Below, piece after piece: positions 41,564 to 51,188 of a stretch of DNA of 55,478 nucleotides. The DNA comes from Blastocatellia bacterium (lineage in GTDB: Bacteria > Acidobacteriota > Blastocatellia > UBA7656 > JADIYM01), in the NCBI GenBank assembly GCA_021463145.1, contig JAJTWZ010000025.1, forward strand, positions 1 through 55,478, in the 5' to 3' direction. A program made the translations under genes and the position numbers. Each line of letters starts with the position of its first letter. The first letter of the stretch is position 1. The notes under the pieces were generated by a model. That model worked only from the letters and a program-made list of their open reading frames with translations, searched no databases and was not told the origin of the DNA.

Positions 41564-43006
41564 CTAATTCGAGGACGGTTCGCGAGTTGCTGAGATCTTC
41601 ACCACAAAGCTGTTCGAGTTTCTGCCCTCTGGCTGGAGAACGCCGTCTGTGACCGGGAAATCCCTTGATTGAGTCCACCCGGCGACGTAGATGGCGCCAG
41701 AATGAGACACGGCAATGCACGTTGGCGCTTCGGTGCTGGAGCCTGCCAGGTAACTCGAATGCTGCACCGATCCATCGACCCCTAAGAGCGTCACGGCGAC
41801 GTCCGTCTTGGACTCGTCGGTTGGATCTCCGTCTTGATCGTTTCTGATGGGCCGTCGAACGGGATAGTCGTGCGAGCCTGTCCACACCGCGATGGCAGCG
41901 GCACCCGCGGGTGTCACGGCGATCGACGTTGCGCGGTCGAATCGGTCTCCGCCGATCAGCTTCGAGTAGATCAAGCGAGCACCGGTGGGATCCAACTTTG
42001 CGACGAATGCGTCGCTTACCCCGCGAAAGTCGTACTCGCTGTCCACGAGCGGAAAGTCGGCCGAATAGGTCTCGCCGGTCACGTAGATGTTGCCGTCGCT
42101 GTCTACATCTATGCCATTGACGCTGTCGTACCCAGTGCCTCCGAGGAACGTTGCAAAGACCACGCCCCCCTCGGCGTCGAGCTTCGCAACCATGCCGGAA
42201 TAGGGCAGCGAGGCCTGAATCGGGTTAACCGTTGGGAAATCGTGAGACCGACTCTCACCGCCGATCACCACCCCTCGATCCGCGCACAGAGCGATACATT
42301 GACCGAAATCGTAATCTGCCGCTGCAATGAGCACCCTTCGGTAGACAAGGGAGGGAGGGGATGTGTCTATCTTCGCGACGAAGATGTCGCTTGGTCCCTG
42401 AATGACGATAGAGCCAACGATGGTCGCCGCTCCCTCGGCATCGACGACGATGCCACTTGGGCTGTCGTACCCGCTATCGCCAAGATACGTAGCGAAAAGT
42501 AAGCTCCCCAGCGAGTCGAATTTCGCGATGAAGGCGTCGCCCGCTCCGCCATACGGCTGCAGACCGTCGAGTTGCGGAAAGCCGCCCGTGGCGACGCCTG
42601 TAACGTAGATGCCGCCATCCGGCCCGACCTCGACACTCGAGGCCCATCCGCCGCCCTCGGTACCTCCAAGGTACGACGACCAAAGGAGCCGCGTCGCAGT
42701 GGGATCCAGCTTGGCTACAAACCCGCTCGAGCTGAACGGGCCGCCCGGGAGCGTAGCCTGGAGCGCGCCTTCAGTTGTCGAAAAGTCGTTGGAACTCGTC
42801 TCGCCGACCAGGTAGACATTGTTCTCAGTATCGAGGGCGAGGTCGTGAACGTAGGTTGGCCCTTTGTTGCCGAAGAAGGTCCCCCAGGCAATCTTTGGCG
42901 CTCTCTTCCTTTTCTCTTGAGCGGGAGCTTGCCCACTGCCCAGCATGCCGACAGCAACAACTGCGAGCACTACCGCCCATCTACGAATGTGTGAGCGTCT
43001 ATTCAC
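41564..43006 (-). CDS. Secreted SBBP-repeat protein
   Basis: 480 aa from GTG 43006, giving a signal peptide (RWAVVLAVVAVGMLGSGQAPAQ); an ATG at 43054 would add 16 residues. About seven SBBP blades (WSSYLGG, GIYVTGVA, DAFIAKFD, NIYVTGETYSADFPLV, IYVAGWTQSRDFPVT). Same family as 38236-40239 and 46244-48580. Likely exported beta-propeller; function unknown. Confidence 0.78.
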   Translation of the reverse strand: MNRRSHIRRWAVVLAVVAVGMLGSGQAPAQEKRKRAPKIAWGTFFGNKGPTYVHDLALDTENNVYLVGETSSNDFSTTEGALQATLPGGPFSSSGFVAKLDPTATRLLWSSYLGGTEGGGWASSVEVGPDGGIYVTGVATGGFPQLDGLQPYGGAGDAFIAKFDSLGSLLFATYLGDSGYDSPSGIVVDAEGAATIVGSIVIQGPSDIFVAKIDTSPPSLVYRRVLIAAADYDFGQCIALCADRGVVIGGESRSHDFPTVNPIQASLPYSGMVAKLDAEGGVVFATFLGGTGYDSVNGIDVDSDGNIYVTGETYSADFPLVDSEYDFRGVSDAFVAKLDPTGARLIYSKLIGGDRFDRATSIAVTPAGAAAIAVWTGSHDYPVRRPIRNDQDGDPTDESKTDVAVTLLGVDGSVQHSSYLAGSSTEAPTCIAVSHSGAIYVAGWTQSRDFPVTDGVLQPEGRNSNSFVVKISATREPSSN

Positions 43007-43060
43007 CGTAGCTGAATGTACTCGGTGGCAAGCGAACGTCCAAGCGACCTGCATCGGTTC

Positions 43061-43390
43061 TCAGGGGATGTCGAGCGCGACTCGCAGTGCGCGGGCCAGA
43101 TCCTCGTGCCTGGCAACCGAACGGGACCCGACCACGTTCGTCAATGAAGACTTCGGCGGGCTGGCGAGTTCGTCACGGTGAATGCTGCTTTCGTGTTTGA
43201 GTCCCTCGTCGACACCAACCCGGACCTGCGTCGCGAGAGCAACATAGACAGAGTAGATAGGAGCAAATATCACTGTCTGGAATCGCGATGAGATCAGAAC
43301 CTCTCGGCACACGACGACGAAGATCCGCTGCTTTCCTGTATCGTGCGACGAAGGCGATCGGCATTGCGTCCATCCGATCCGATGACGCGT
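43061..43390 (-). pseudogene. MazF/PemK-family toxin remnant
   Basis: The open part (to 43312, 83 aa) reads REVLISSRFQTVIFAPIY, TQVRVGVDEGLKHESSIH, KSSLT and ALRVALDI, the C-terminal two thirds of a MazF-like ribonuclease. The usual beginning (RGDVY... to F-V-V-V) is not in frame; a one-base insertion near 43342 would restore RIFVVVCRE. The toxin therefore appears inactivated. No antitoxin gene is seen upstream of it. Confidence 0.65.
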
Positions 43391-43452
43391 GGGATTGCAC
43401 GAGAGTCCGCATTGGATCTTGACAGATATTCCATAGCGGCTATATTCAGTGC

Positions 43453-43818
43453 GTGGAATGGGACGTCGAGTTCACGGATATCTTCGAGAATTGGTGGAAC
43501 GGGCTCGACGAGACGGAGCAAGAAGATGTTGCGGCCTGCGTCGGGTTGCTCGAGCAGAAGGGACCGTCATTGCCGCATCCATACAGCAGCGGGATCAAGG
43601 ATTCGAGGCACGATCACATGCGAGAACTTCGAATTCAGCACGCCGGCAGACCGTATCGGGTCTTGTATGCGTTTGACCCGCGCAGGGTCGCCCTGCTTCT
43701 GCTTGGAGGCGACAAGACGGGGAAGGCGCGCTGGTACGAGGAGTTCGTACCGATAGCTGACCGGTTGTACGACGAGCATCTCGCGGCGCTACGGATTGAG
43801 GAGCAAGACAATGGCTAA
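43453..43818 (+). CDS. HigB/Gp49-like RelE-superfamily toxin
   Basis: 121 aa from GTG 43453. Pattern of phage-derived Gp49/HigB toxins: FTDIFENWWNGL at the N-terminus, then RELRIQHAGRPYRVLYAFDPRRVALLLLGGDKTG and a helical C-terminus. It precedes its antitoxin and overlaps it by 8 bases, the toxin-first order of HigBA modules. Expected activity is ribosome-dependent mRNA cleavage. Confidence 0.88.
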   Translation: MEWDVEFTDIFENWWNGLDETEQEDVAACVGLLEQKGPSLPHPYSSGIKDSRHDHMRELRIQHAGRPYRVLYAFDPRRVALLLLGGDKTGKARWYEEFVPIADRLYDEHLAALRIEEQDNG

Positions 43819-44131
43819 GCCATTCAAGTTGCTGAAAGACAAGATGTCGCCGGCGTCTCGCGAACGCGCGGCTGCGAAGACAAGGAAGCTCATGGCGGAC
43901 ATGCCGCTCAACGAGTTGCGCGCGGCACGGCGGCTGACACAAGAGCAGCTGGCCGCGAAGCTGCACGTAAAGCAAGCGTCTGTTTCCAAGCTCGAACGTC
44001 GTGCTGACATGTACATCAGCACTCTACGAGGTTACGTCGAGGCGATGGGCGGCGAGCTCGAGATCGTCGCCAGGTTTCCAGACGGGGACGTCCGCATCGA
44101 CCAGTTCACCGAAGACGCGACAATTTCGTAG
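43811..44131 (+). CDS. HigA-like XRE antitoxin
   Basis: 106 aa. A helix-turn-helix at about residues 38-90 (LNELRAARRLTQEQLAAKLHVKQASVSKLERRADMYISTLRGYVEAMGG in its parts) identifies a Cro/C1-type antitoxin that neutralises the preceding toxin and represses the operon. ATG 43811 overlaps the toxin stop region. Confidence 0.9.
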   Translation: MAKPFKLLKDKMSPASRERAAAKTRKLMADMPLNELRAARRLTQEQLAAKLHVKQASVSKLERRADMYISTLRGYVEAMGGELEIVARFPDGDVRIDQFTEDATIS

Positions 44132-44365
44132 GGTTGGTAGGGTTGGTTTCCTGGCATCGAGGCTCGATCTAGCGCGTCCGATAACAGCGCTTACGCTACC
44201 TGTTTCGCCGTTTGTCGGGTCGCAGGAACCGGTCGAGCCGGGCAAGCACGCGCTACGTCCAAATGTAGATGGCGGCTACGAAGATTCCACACCGGGGATG
44301 AGAACGATAGCTCCCTCGTTCTCCACCGGGTGATGCGTCTTCAGCCGGTCTCCCGGAGAAGCAGC

Positions 44366-46126
44366 CTAGACCCCAAGATCGGCCGACAGCTCTCTAGGGG
44401 CAATCAGGAGACGATCACATCTCAGATCGTCGGGCTCGTCGAACCTATTGATACGTGTGACATCTGCGTCATCGAGAGCGCTTCCGAGGAGGAACTCCGG
44501 GTCGGGTTCCTCGACGCCAAGGTGAAAGTGGACGTCGACTTCCGTGGCGCCGACGCGCGCGCAGAGAAGCACGAACACGGAGAGTTTGTCGGACGGAAGA
44601 TGGCGTCGGCGCTCTCGTCGCGCGAAGCGGTCGCCCTTATCGGTGCGCTCGAACGACAGAACAAATTCTTCAGGCATATTGTCGACTCGAACGAGTGGGC
44701 GCGGGACGGCACGCAGGTACCCCATCCGGACGAGCGGTTCGATGTCACGGAGTCCTACGTATGTAGCCCGATCCGCGGCCCCTTCGCGAGGCTCAATGGG
44801 AACCATGACGGCGTAGCCGTCCTCGCCGTTATGGCGGTAGAGCTGCGACTGGTCTAGCTCGAGGAGGAGCAGCCGCATTTGCTCAGGCCTAACGAAGGGG
44901 TGCTCGCCTGTTGCAAAGCGCTCGGAAAGGAGAACCGTGATCGCGGGCCGTCCGGTCGCCGCGTGACGCTCATGATATTCACTGATCGCGCCAGCCCTAC
45001 CGCCCCCACTTCCCTCAAGCCAAGCATACGGCTCGAATGCGGGGATGTCCGCGCGCAGCCGGCTAGGCAACATCCATAGCATGGTGCGAAGATTTTGCCC
45101 GGGCTCGAACCATCTGCGACCATTCGGTCCGAACAGCTCCAGGACGCGCTCCATGCTGGCATCTTCGGAACTCTCGTCCAGAAAGTCGAACCGGATCTCG
45201 AGTTGGTCCTCGAGGTACCACTTTCCGCCGAGAACGATCTCTATAATCGGCTCGTCAGCGGTGAGGTCTACGACAGCACGGTGAACGTTAGCTTCCTCCG
45301 CGCGGGCAAGAGCGCGATCGATAAGTTCATGGCCGCGCGCAGGCGCATCGGCGCCGGTGCTCGTGGGCGGCACCGCGAGCCGCACCACGATCGGGAACGA
45401 CGCCGGCAAATCGGCTTGCGGTGCCGCCGGCTCGTAGATAGCGGAGGTCTGGAGGTCAGCTTTGCCGCCGAGTCGGCTCAACTCGACAAGGCGCTCCTCG
45501 ATCTGCGCGTTGACCTGCCGACTGGGGTACCGGATATCGTGATCGATCTCGCCCCAGGAGTTCTCAAACATGGTGCGCAGTTGAACCTCGGCAAGAAGCG
45601 CGCCTCCGGTGTTCGGCACCTCTACAACGTAGTGGATGGACCGGTACCCGTTTTCAGATCGGCGCACCTCGAGTCCCGCGTCGCGGAACCACTCGGCAAC
45701 TTCCGTCTCCTCCCAAGCGGCGACGTTTGCCTCGGGGGGATTGCGATGGCGGAATCCGTCACTGAGGCTCGCGTGGATCGATCGCCATCCTCGCTTCTCC
45801 AGGTGCATCGCCCGCACGCCGATAAGGTCCGTCATCTGGCTCGCATAGGTCTTGAGCGTGAAGTCCCTGGCGGAGTCGTCTCTGCGCTTCCGGATGATCT
45901 TCGCCACAAGGCCGTCTCCGCTCTTCACCCGAAACGCCACGTCGTGCACTCCTGGGATGGAGGCGACCTCACGAGCTAGGAAGGCAGCGGCGTGCTCGAG
46001 TTCGGGCCGGCGGCTCTCGTGGTGCTCGTAGATTTGCTCCAGAAGGAACTGGTCAACATTAGCGGCCTCGAAGTCGGCAGACGAGAGGTTGTGCCTTTTA
46101 AGGACTTCCTGGATCGAGAGCAGCAT
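44366..46126 (-). CDS. RelA/SpoT-domain protein with long C-terminal extension
   Basis: 586 aa. Residues about 45-205 are an alarmone-synthetase domain with the key elements intact: R66-x-K68-S69, D100-LIGVR, Y161-RSIH165, E180-VQLRT185 and W191-x4-H196. No hydrolase or TGS/ACT domains are seen. Residues about 225-586 form an unassigned, acidic region with regular alpha/beta alternation. It could be a (p)ppGpp or (pp)pApp synthetase, or a tRNA-pyrophosphorylating toxSAS-type protein with a built-in regulatory half as in CapRel. Monocistronic, flanked by HigBA and an SBBP gene. Confidence 0.82.
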   Translation of the reverse strand: MLLSIQEVLKRHNLSSADFEAANVDQFLLEQIYEHHESRRPELEHAAAFLAREVASIPGVHDVAFRVKSGDGLVAKIIRKRRDDSARDFTLKTYASQMTDLIGVRAMHLEKRGWRSIHASLSDGFRHRNPPEANVAAWEETEVAEWFRDAGLEVRRSENGYRSIHYVVEVPNTGGALLAEVQLRTMFENSWGEIDHDIRYPSRQVNAQIEERLVELSRLGGKADLQTSAIYEPAAPQADLPASFPIVVRLAVPPTSTGADAPARGHELIDRALARAEEANVHRAVVDLTADEPIIEIVLGGKWYLEDQLEIRFDFLDESSEDASMERVLELFGPNGRRWFEPGQNLRTMLWMLPSRLRADIPAFEPYAWLEGSGGGRAGAISEYHERHAATGRPAITVLLSERFATGEHPFVRPEQMRLLLLELDQSQLYRHNGEDGYAVMVPIEPREGAADRATYVGLRDIEPLVRMGYLRAVPRPLVRVDNMPEEFVLSFERTDKGDRFARRERRRHLPSDKLSVFVLLCARVGATEVDVHFHLGVEEPDPEFLLGSALDDADVTRINRFDEPDDLRCDRLLIAPRELSADLGV

Positions 46127-46243
46127 CGTGCGACCTGGGTTTCTGGCAACGGTAGGATACGAGTCTCCAGTCTTTTTGGCGTTTCAGCCATTCCTCTAGG
46201 TTGAAAATGTGCGGAAGTCAACGTCCCGCATGACGGATCCCGG

Positions 46244-48580
46244 CTAGAATCCGTCCCAGTCCCCGGCCAGCGGCGCGGCGGTCGGTGGTCCGTATCCGAA
46301 AACGACATCGGCTGGCCCAGGCAAGTTGGCATTTCGAAGGAAAAACGCTCCGGTGACAGGGGCGTACAGACCGATAGTGTCGATGCCATCACCATCCCAG
46401 TCGCCTGCGAGCGGTCGCCAGTTCTGTCCTGCCGGACCAAAGCCGATCGTGAAGTTCGCGCCACCGGGACTGTGATCATTGCGAAGAAAGAAGAAGCCCG
46501 ACGACTGGTCGTAAAGCCCGACCGTGTCCTTGCGGTTACTATCTCCGTCCCAGTCCCCGCTTATCGGTATCCAGCCAACATTGGGGGGTCCGAAGCCGTA
46601 TGCGAGATTCGCCGGACCGGCAATGTTTAGGTTCTTGAGGAAGAAGACTCCCGACACCGGGTCGTAGAGACCGACCGTATCGACAGCGTCGCCATCCCAG
46701 TCGCCGGCCAACGGGATCCAGCCGACTCCTGCCGGTCCAAAGCCGAACACGATGTCAGCAGGCCCAGGTCCGTGACTGTTCTTCAGGAAGAAGACCCCCG
46801 TAGCGGGATCGTATAGACCGGGCGTGTCGGAGCCATTGGCATCCCAGTCGCCCAGCAGTGGCACCCATCCGAGTCCTGTTGGCCCGTAGCCGTATACGAT
46901 GTCGGCCGGTCCAGGACCGTTTGTGTTTCGCAGGAACCACGCACCGGAGGCAGTGACATAAATGCCAATGCTGTCGGCACCTGCGGGCGGAGCGGCGGTT
47001 CCTCCGAATCTCGTCGAGAACGTGAGATCACTACCTTGGGGATTCAGCTTGGTGACAACACCTTCGGACGACCCGTTTGGCGTCGTATCGAATGCACCCG
47101 GGGTAGTCGGATAGGCTGAAGAACCCGTGTATCCGACGACGATTGCACCGTCGGTAGCGTCAATCGAGATATCGAAGAACTCCTCATCGTCTGTAGTTCC
47201 GACAAACGTGGAGTACAGAAGTGAGGTCCCGTCGGCGGAGACTCGAGATACAAAGCCGTCCAATTGTCCATTGTGCGTAGCGTCGTAGCTCCCGAACGTC
47301 ACTGGAAACCCGGCTCCTGGCGCGCCGGAAACCCCGCAGACCACAACGCTCCCATCGGAGGCTACGGCAACTCCTCTGCCGATTTCACTGCTCGCGGAAC
47401 CGAGGTACGTCGAGAGGACCAGCGTCGACGTCGACAGATCGATGCCGGCAACGAATGCGTCAAAACCGCCTCCGTTATAGCTCGAATCGAACGCGCCGGG
47501 CGTTACCGGGATGCCATCTGCCGACGTGGCGCCAGAGACATATACCCGGCCTGCGGCATCGACGTAGAAGCCTTCAATGGAATCGCTACCGGGGCCACCG
47601 AATAACGTGGAGTACATGAGTTGCGATCCGTCACCAGACAGTCGCGACACGAACACGTCATTCTGGCCGGCGTGACTCGTGCTGAAGGCGCCGGGTGTAG
47701 TGGGAAAGTCCGTCGTCCCGTCGAGTGAGCTTCCTGCCAGTATCACGTTGCCGTCTGAATCAAGCACGACTCCGTGTCCTGCGTCAGACCTCGATCCACC
47801 AAGCAAAGTCGAAAAGACGAGCCCCGTACCCGTAACGTTGAGTCTCGTGACGAAACAATCGAGCTGCCCATTCGGGCTGACATCGAAAGCACCGGGTGTG
47901 ATCGGAAACGGCTGGACGGCGACGCTCTCAGTGTAGCCCGTCACAATCACCTCTCCCGCTGGCGATACCGTGACGTTAATTGCAACATCGTCAGAGGATC
48001 CGCCGAGGTATGTGGAATACACGAGATTCGATCCGGTCGCGTCAAGTACGGCGACGAATGCATCACCATTGCCCGGAGCGTGATTGGGTTGGATGACCCC
48101 CGGCGTCACTGGAAAGTCCGTCGAGTTCGTCGAACCCACCACGACGACGCTGCCGTCCGCTGCGACCGCAATACCGTAAATGTCTTCGGGCAGGCTGCCG
48201 CCGAGATAGGTGGAATAGACGAGTGCCGCACCGTCTGGAGTCAGCTTGGCAACGAAACCGTCATTGCTGCCGTTGAAGGACGCGTCGAATGCCCCGTCCG
48301 TGATCGGGAGTCCACTTAGATGGACCGTGCCCCCGATATAGAGATGCCCGCTTCCGTCCCGAGCGACACACTTGATGTCGCTCGGGCCGATGCCAATGCT
48401 GGTCAGTGCGTTCTTGCCGCGAATCGCCGAGACTCCGTCGAAAGAGGACGCTCTGACGTTCTCACCCATAGGCAGGCTCGACATTGCGATCGCTGACACT
48501 AGCGACACACTTGTGAAAATACTGGTCAGCCCAGCCCAACGCTGTTGCCATCGTCGATCGCTCGAATGACTGCAACGCAT
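46244..48580 (-). CDS. Secreted SBBP-repeat protein with C-terminal GDWDGDG repeats
   Basis: 778 aa from ATG 48580; ATGs further upstream lack support. Signal-like hydrophobic stretch at about residues 18-38. Residues about 60-580 are about ten SBBP blades (YSTYLGG, VVVVGSTNSTDFPVTPG, YVSGATSADGIPVTPGAFD). The last ~200 residues are five repeats of about 38-40 residues with the pattern GDWDGDGxDTxGLYDPxTGxFFLRN, an FG-GAP-like or VCBS-like propeller. Exported. Promoter and ribosome site are not obvious. Confidence 0.75.
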   Translation of the reverse strand: MRCSHSSDRRWQQRWAGLTSIFTSVSLVSAIAMSSLPMGENVRASSFDGVSAIRGKNALTSIGIGPSDIKCVARDGSGHLYIGGTVHLSGLPITDGAFDASFNGSNDGFVAKLTPDGAALVYSTYLGGSLPEDIYGIAVAADGSVVVVGSTNSTDFPVTPGVIQPNHAPGNGDAFVAVLDATGSNLVYSTYLGGSSDDVAINVTVSPAGEVIVTGYTESVAVQPFPITPGAFDVSPNGQLDCFVTRLNVTGTGLVFSTLLGGSRSDAGHGVVLDSDGNVILAGSSLDGTTDFPTTPGAFSTSHAGQNDVFVSRLSGDGSQLMYSTLFGGPGSDSIEGFYVDAAGRVYVSGATSADGIPVTPGAFDSSYNGGGFDAFVAGIDLSTSTLVLSTYLGSASSEIGRGVAVASDGSVVVCGVSGAPGAGFPVTFGSYDATHNGQLDGFVSRVSADGTSLLYSTFVGTTDDEEFFDISIDATDGAIVVGYTGSSAYPTTPGAFDTTPNGSSEGVVTKLNPQGSDLTFSTRFGGTAAPPAGADSIGIYVTASGAWFLRNTNGPGPADIVYGYGPTGLGWVPLLGDWDANGSDTPGLYDPATGVFFLKNSHGPGPADIVFGFGPAGVGWIPLAGDWDGDAVDTVGLYDPVSGVFFLKNLNIAGPANLAYGFGPPNVGWIPISGDWDGDSNRKDTVGLYDQSSGFFFLRNDHSPGGANFTIGFGPAGQNWRPLAGDWDGDGIDTIGLYAPVTGAFFLRNANLPGPADVVFGYGPPTAAPLAGDWDGF

Positions 48581-48711
48581 TTGCGGAGCATCCGGGAACA
48601 CGTCAGGGTAAACCATAAAGATGACTCGGAACTTGCGACTGATTCGACCCCGAATGGAAGTTACTCCCCCGGGCCAGATCCACCAACCCCCGCTGCAGGC
48701 AGCCGACCTGA

Positions 48712-48743
48712 TCACTTGCGAAAAAAGGGGTTTTCACAAGTGA
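48712..48743. repeat. Inverted repeat in front of the recombinase gene
   Basis: TCACTTG (48712-48718) and CAAGTGA (48737-48743) flank AAAA...TTTT in a 32-bp dyad, 20 bases before the recombinase start. It could be its operator or a crossover site. Confidence 0.4.
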
Positions 48744-48762
48744 GTGTGGTACGATCGGCGGC

Positions 48763-49716
48763 GTGAACGACCGGATCGAACCGCGATACGTTTCTGTCCC
48801 CGCGATCGGGGATCCGGCCTTCCTTCGCCTTTCGGACGTCCCGCCCGAGGCCGAGTGGTTCGCCAACATCGCGAACCCCGGGACCCGCCGCGTCTACCGC
48901 GACTCGATCCGCGACTTCACCGCCTTCGTCGGCCTTGCTGATCGCTCGAAGTTTCGCGACGTCGCCCGGGCGCACGTCATCGCCTGGCGCCACTCGCTCG
49001 AAGCCCGCGAGCTCGCGCCGTCGACCATCCGGCGCAAGCTCTCGGCGCTGTCGGCGCTCTTCGCGTACCTCTGCGAGCGCAACGCCGTCGCCATCAATCC
49101 GGTCGACGGCGTCGCCAGGCCGAAGGAAGGCTCTCACGAAGGCCGCACGCCGGCGCTCGGTGACAATCAGGCCCGCGCGCTGCTCGAGGCCCCGTCGGAG
49201 GCGACCCTCGAAGGCCTGCGCGATCGCGCCATCCTCTCGATGCTTCTGCATCACGGCCTTCGCCGCGCCGAGCTCTGCCACCTCGACGTCGGCGACGTTC
49301 ACGATCGCCGCGGCGTCCGTCACCTCGAGGTCCTCGGCAAGGGTGGAAAGACCCGCTTCCTGCCCGTCCATCCGCATACGCTTGCGCGCCTCGACGCCTG
49401 GCTCGTCGCGGCCGGGCACGGTGCGGAGCTCGACGGCCCGCTCTTCCGGCGGGTGCGCACCGACCGCTCGGCCCGGCTCACCGCGGAATCCGTCCGGCTT
49501 CTCGTCCGAAAGCACGCCCGCGCCGTCGGTGTCGATTCGCGCGGATGCCGGCCACACGCCCTTCGCGCCACGATGACGACCAACGCTCTCGAGCACGGCG
49601 CCGACATCGCCCAAGTCCAGGAAACCCTCGGCCACTCGTCGATCGCCACCACCCGCCTCTATGACCGTCGGCGGAACCGTCCGGAGGACAGCCCGGTGTT
49701 CAAGGTCCGGTTCTGA
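48763..49716 (+). CDS. Tyrosine recombinase (XerC/D-like integrase)
   Basis: 317 aa from GTG 48763. N-terminal SAM-like core-binding domain (about 30-115), then the catalytic domain with R167 (LHHGLRRAEL), a lysine in GKGGKTR, H265-x-x-R268, H291 (LGHSS) and the nucleophile Y300. All catalytic residues are present. Could be a plasmid dimer-resolution or integration enzyme; no attachment site is proven, though a dyad lies just upstream. No clear ribosome site, so it may be leaderless. Confidence 0.9.
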   Translation: MNDRIEPRYVSVPAIGDPAFLRLSDVPPEAEWFANIANPGTRRVYRDSIRDFTAFVGLADRSKFRDVARAHVIAWRHSLEARELAPSTIRRKLSALSALFAYLCERNAVAINPVDGVARPKEGSHEGRTPALGDNQARALLEAPSEATLEGLRDRAILSMLLHHGLRRAELCHLDVGDVHDRRGVRHLEVLGKGGKTRFLPVHPHTLARLDAWLVAAGHGAELDGPLFRRVRTDRSARLTAESVRLLVRKHARAVGVDSRGCRPHALRATMTTNALEHGADIAQVQETLGHSSIATTRLYDRRRNRPEDSPVFKVRF

Positions 49717-49880
49717 GAGAGACGAGATACTAACGCCAACGCGTCGGACAGGGTCGTCGCGGGCAGCTGGACATGCTGGCGACGGCACGGAGGCAGGGGC
49801 CGTCGCTGGTCTCGATGAACCTGCCCAATGCAGGCAGTCGTGGGCACGTCCCAAGATCGCTTTGGGGATATAAGACTCTT

Positions 49881-51188
49881 ATGCCGATCGATGATCTCGG
49901 TCCATTACCAAAAGCTGACGACCTAATCACGGGCGAACAGGAGAGCCGCGCGGCGCTTCGAAGTGCACTCGATCATCGGCGATTCAGACTCCGCGACGAG
50001 CCCGAGAGCGACGCCGGTGTCGACGCCTCACTTGAGATTCTCGTCGACGGCAGTTACACGAATTGCAGGTCACAGCTTCAGCTAAAGAGCACGGCCGACG
50101 AATCGCGCAACGTGGATGGTTCAGTCTCGTACCCGATCGACGTGAAGAACCTCAATTACCTCCTCAACGGGACGAGCCCCATCTACGTGTTGTATATCAG
50201 GCCACGGGGTGAGCTTCGATTCGTTTGGGCAGTCGACGAGCGCAGGCGCCTTGACGATGAGAATCCGGACTGGATGGATCAGAAAACCATCACGGTGCGC
50301 TTTCATCGGCTGCTCGGTGAAGCTATCGACGAGATCCACGGTCGGGTGCTGCAAGAAGGCCTGCTGCTTAGCGACATTGCCCGCCGCCTTGCCGATCGGA
50401 CGGTGTCCGAAACGCACACATTGCACATCGACGCCGCCACGCTCAAGACCATCGATGCGGAGCACGCTGAAGACGTGCTTCTCGCCAACGGACTGTCGAT
50501 TGTCACAGCCGGATACCCGGATTACGTATTGCGTGTACTCGGGATGGTCCCCCGAGAGCACGCTTTGAGCGGGCGCCTCAGTTTGGTCCGCGCTTATGCA
50601 GAGTTCGCGCTCGGACGGGTTACCTCCGCCTCTGCTGCGCTGCAGGACGCGGCTGTGCAATCCGATGATCTTGCTTCGGAAGACCGGCGTTTCCTGGCGC
50701 AGCTTCAAGACGCCTGCGATTTTCAGTCCGGACTGATCACTGTCGATGAATTTGCCGGCCGAGAGCGCGAGCTAGCTGAGCAGGACTTAAGCGATCCTGT
50801 ACACCGGTTGTTTGTTCTGAGGGAGCAAGCGCTTCGTGACACCGACATGACTGTCCGGACGAACCGTATGGCCGAGGCTGCGCAGATCGGCGGCGAAATT
50901 CTCGAGCGGTCAGATGTGTCGCCGGCCGTGAAGTTGACCGTCAAACTACACATTCTCCACCTAGAGGCCCCGATGGAGATGTCACAAGCGCTTGCCTCTG
51001 CCACCAAAATCGCGATGCAACGCGCCTTCGGATTCTCTATCGACGAGATCGAAATTGAACGTGCGGCTACCCAGTTCGGCGACGCGGCCTTCCGTTTCGA
51101 TAACGAAGGAGAGGCGCTGATTGCTGAGGCAGCGGCAATTGGCCACCCTCTTCTATTTGGCTCTTCAGGAATTCGTGTGGGCAGATGA
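49881..51188 (+). pseudogene. DUF4365 gene, 5' part, interrupted by an IS
   Basis: From ATG 49881 the frame encodes 426 native residues, then runs into the IS at 51159 and stops at 51188. N-terminal DUF4365-like domain: ESDAGVDASLEIL then CRSQLQLKST, the D...Q-x-K pattern of PD-(D/E)xK-type nucleases, followed by NYLLNGTSPIYVLYI. The rest is helical, TPR-like. Joining it at the target duplication to 52520-52912 restores a continuous ~556-aa protein. Possibly a defence nuclease; activity not shown. Confidence 0.75.
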
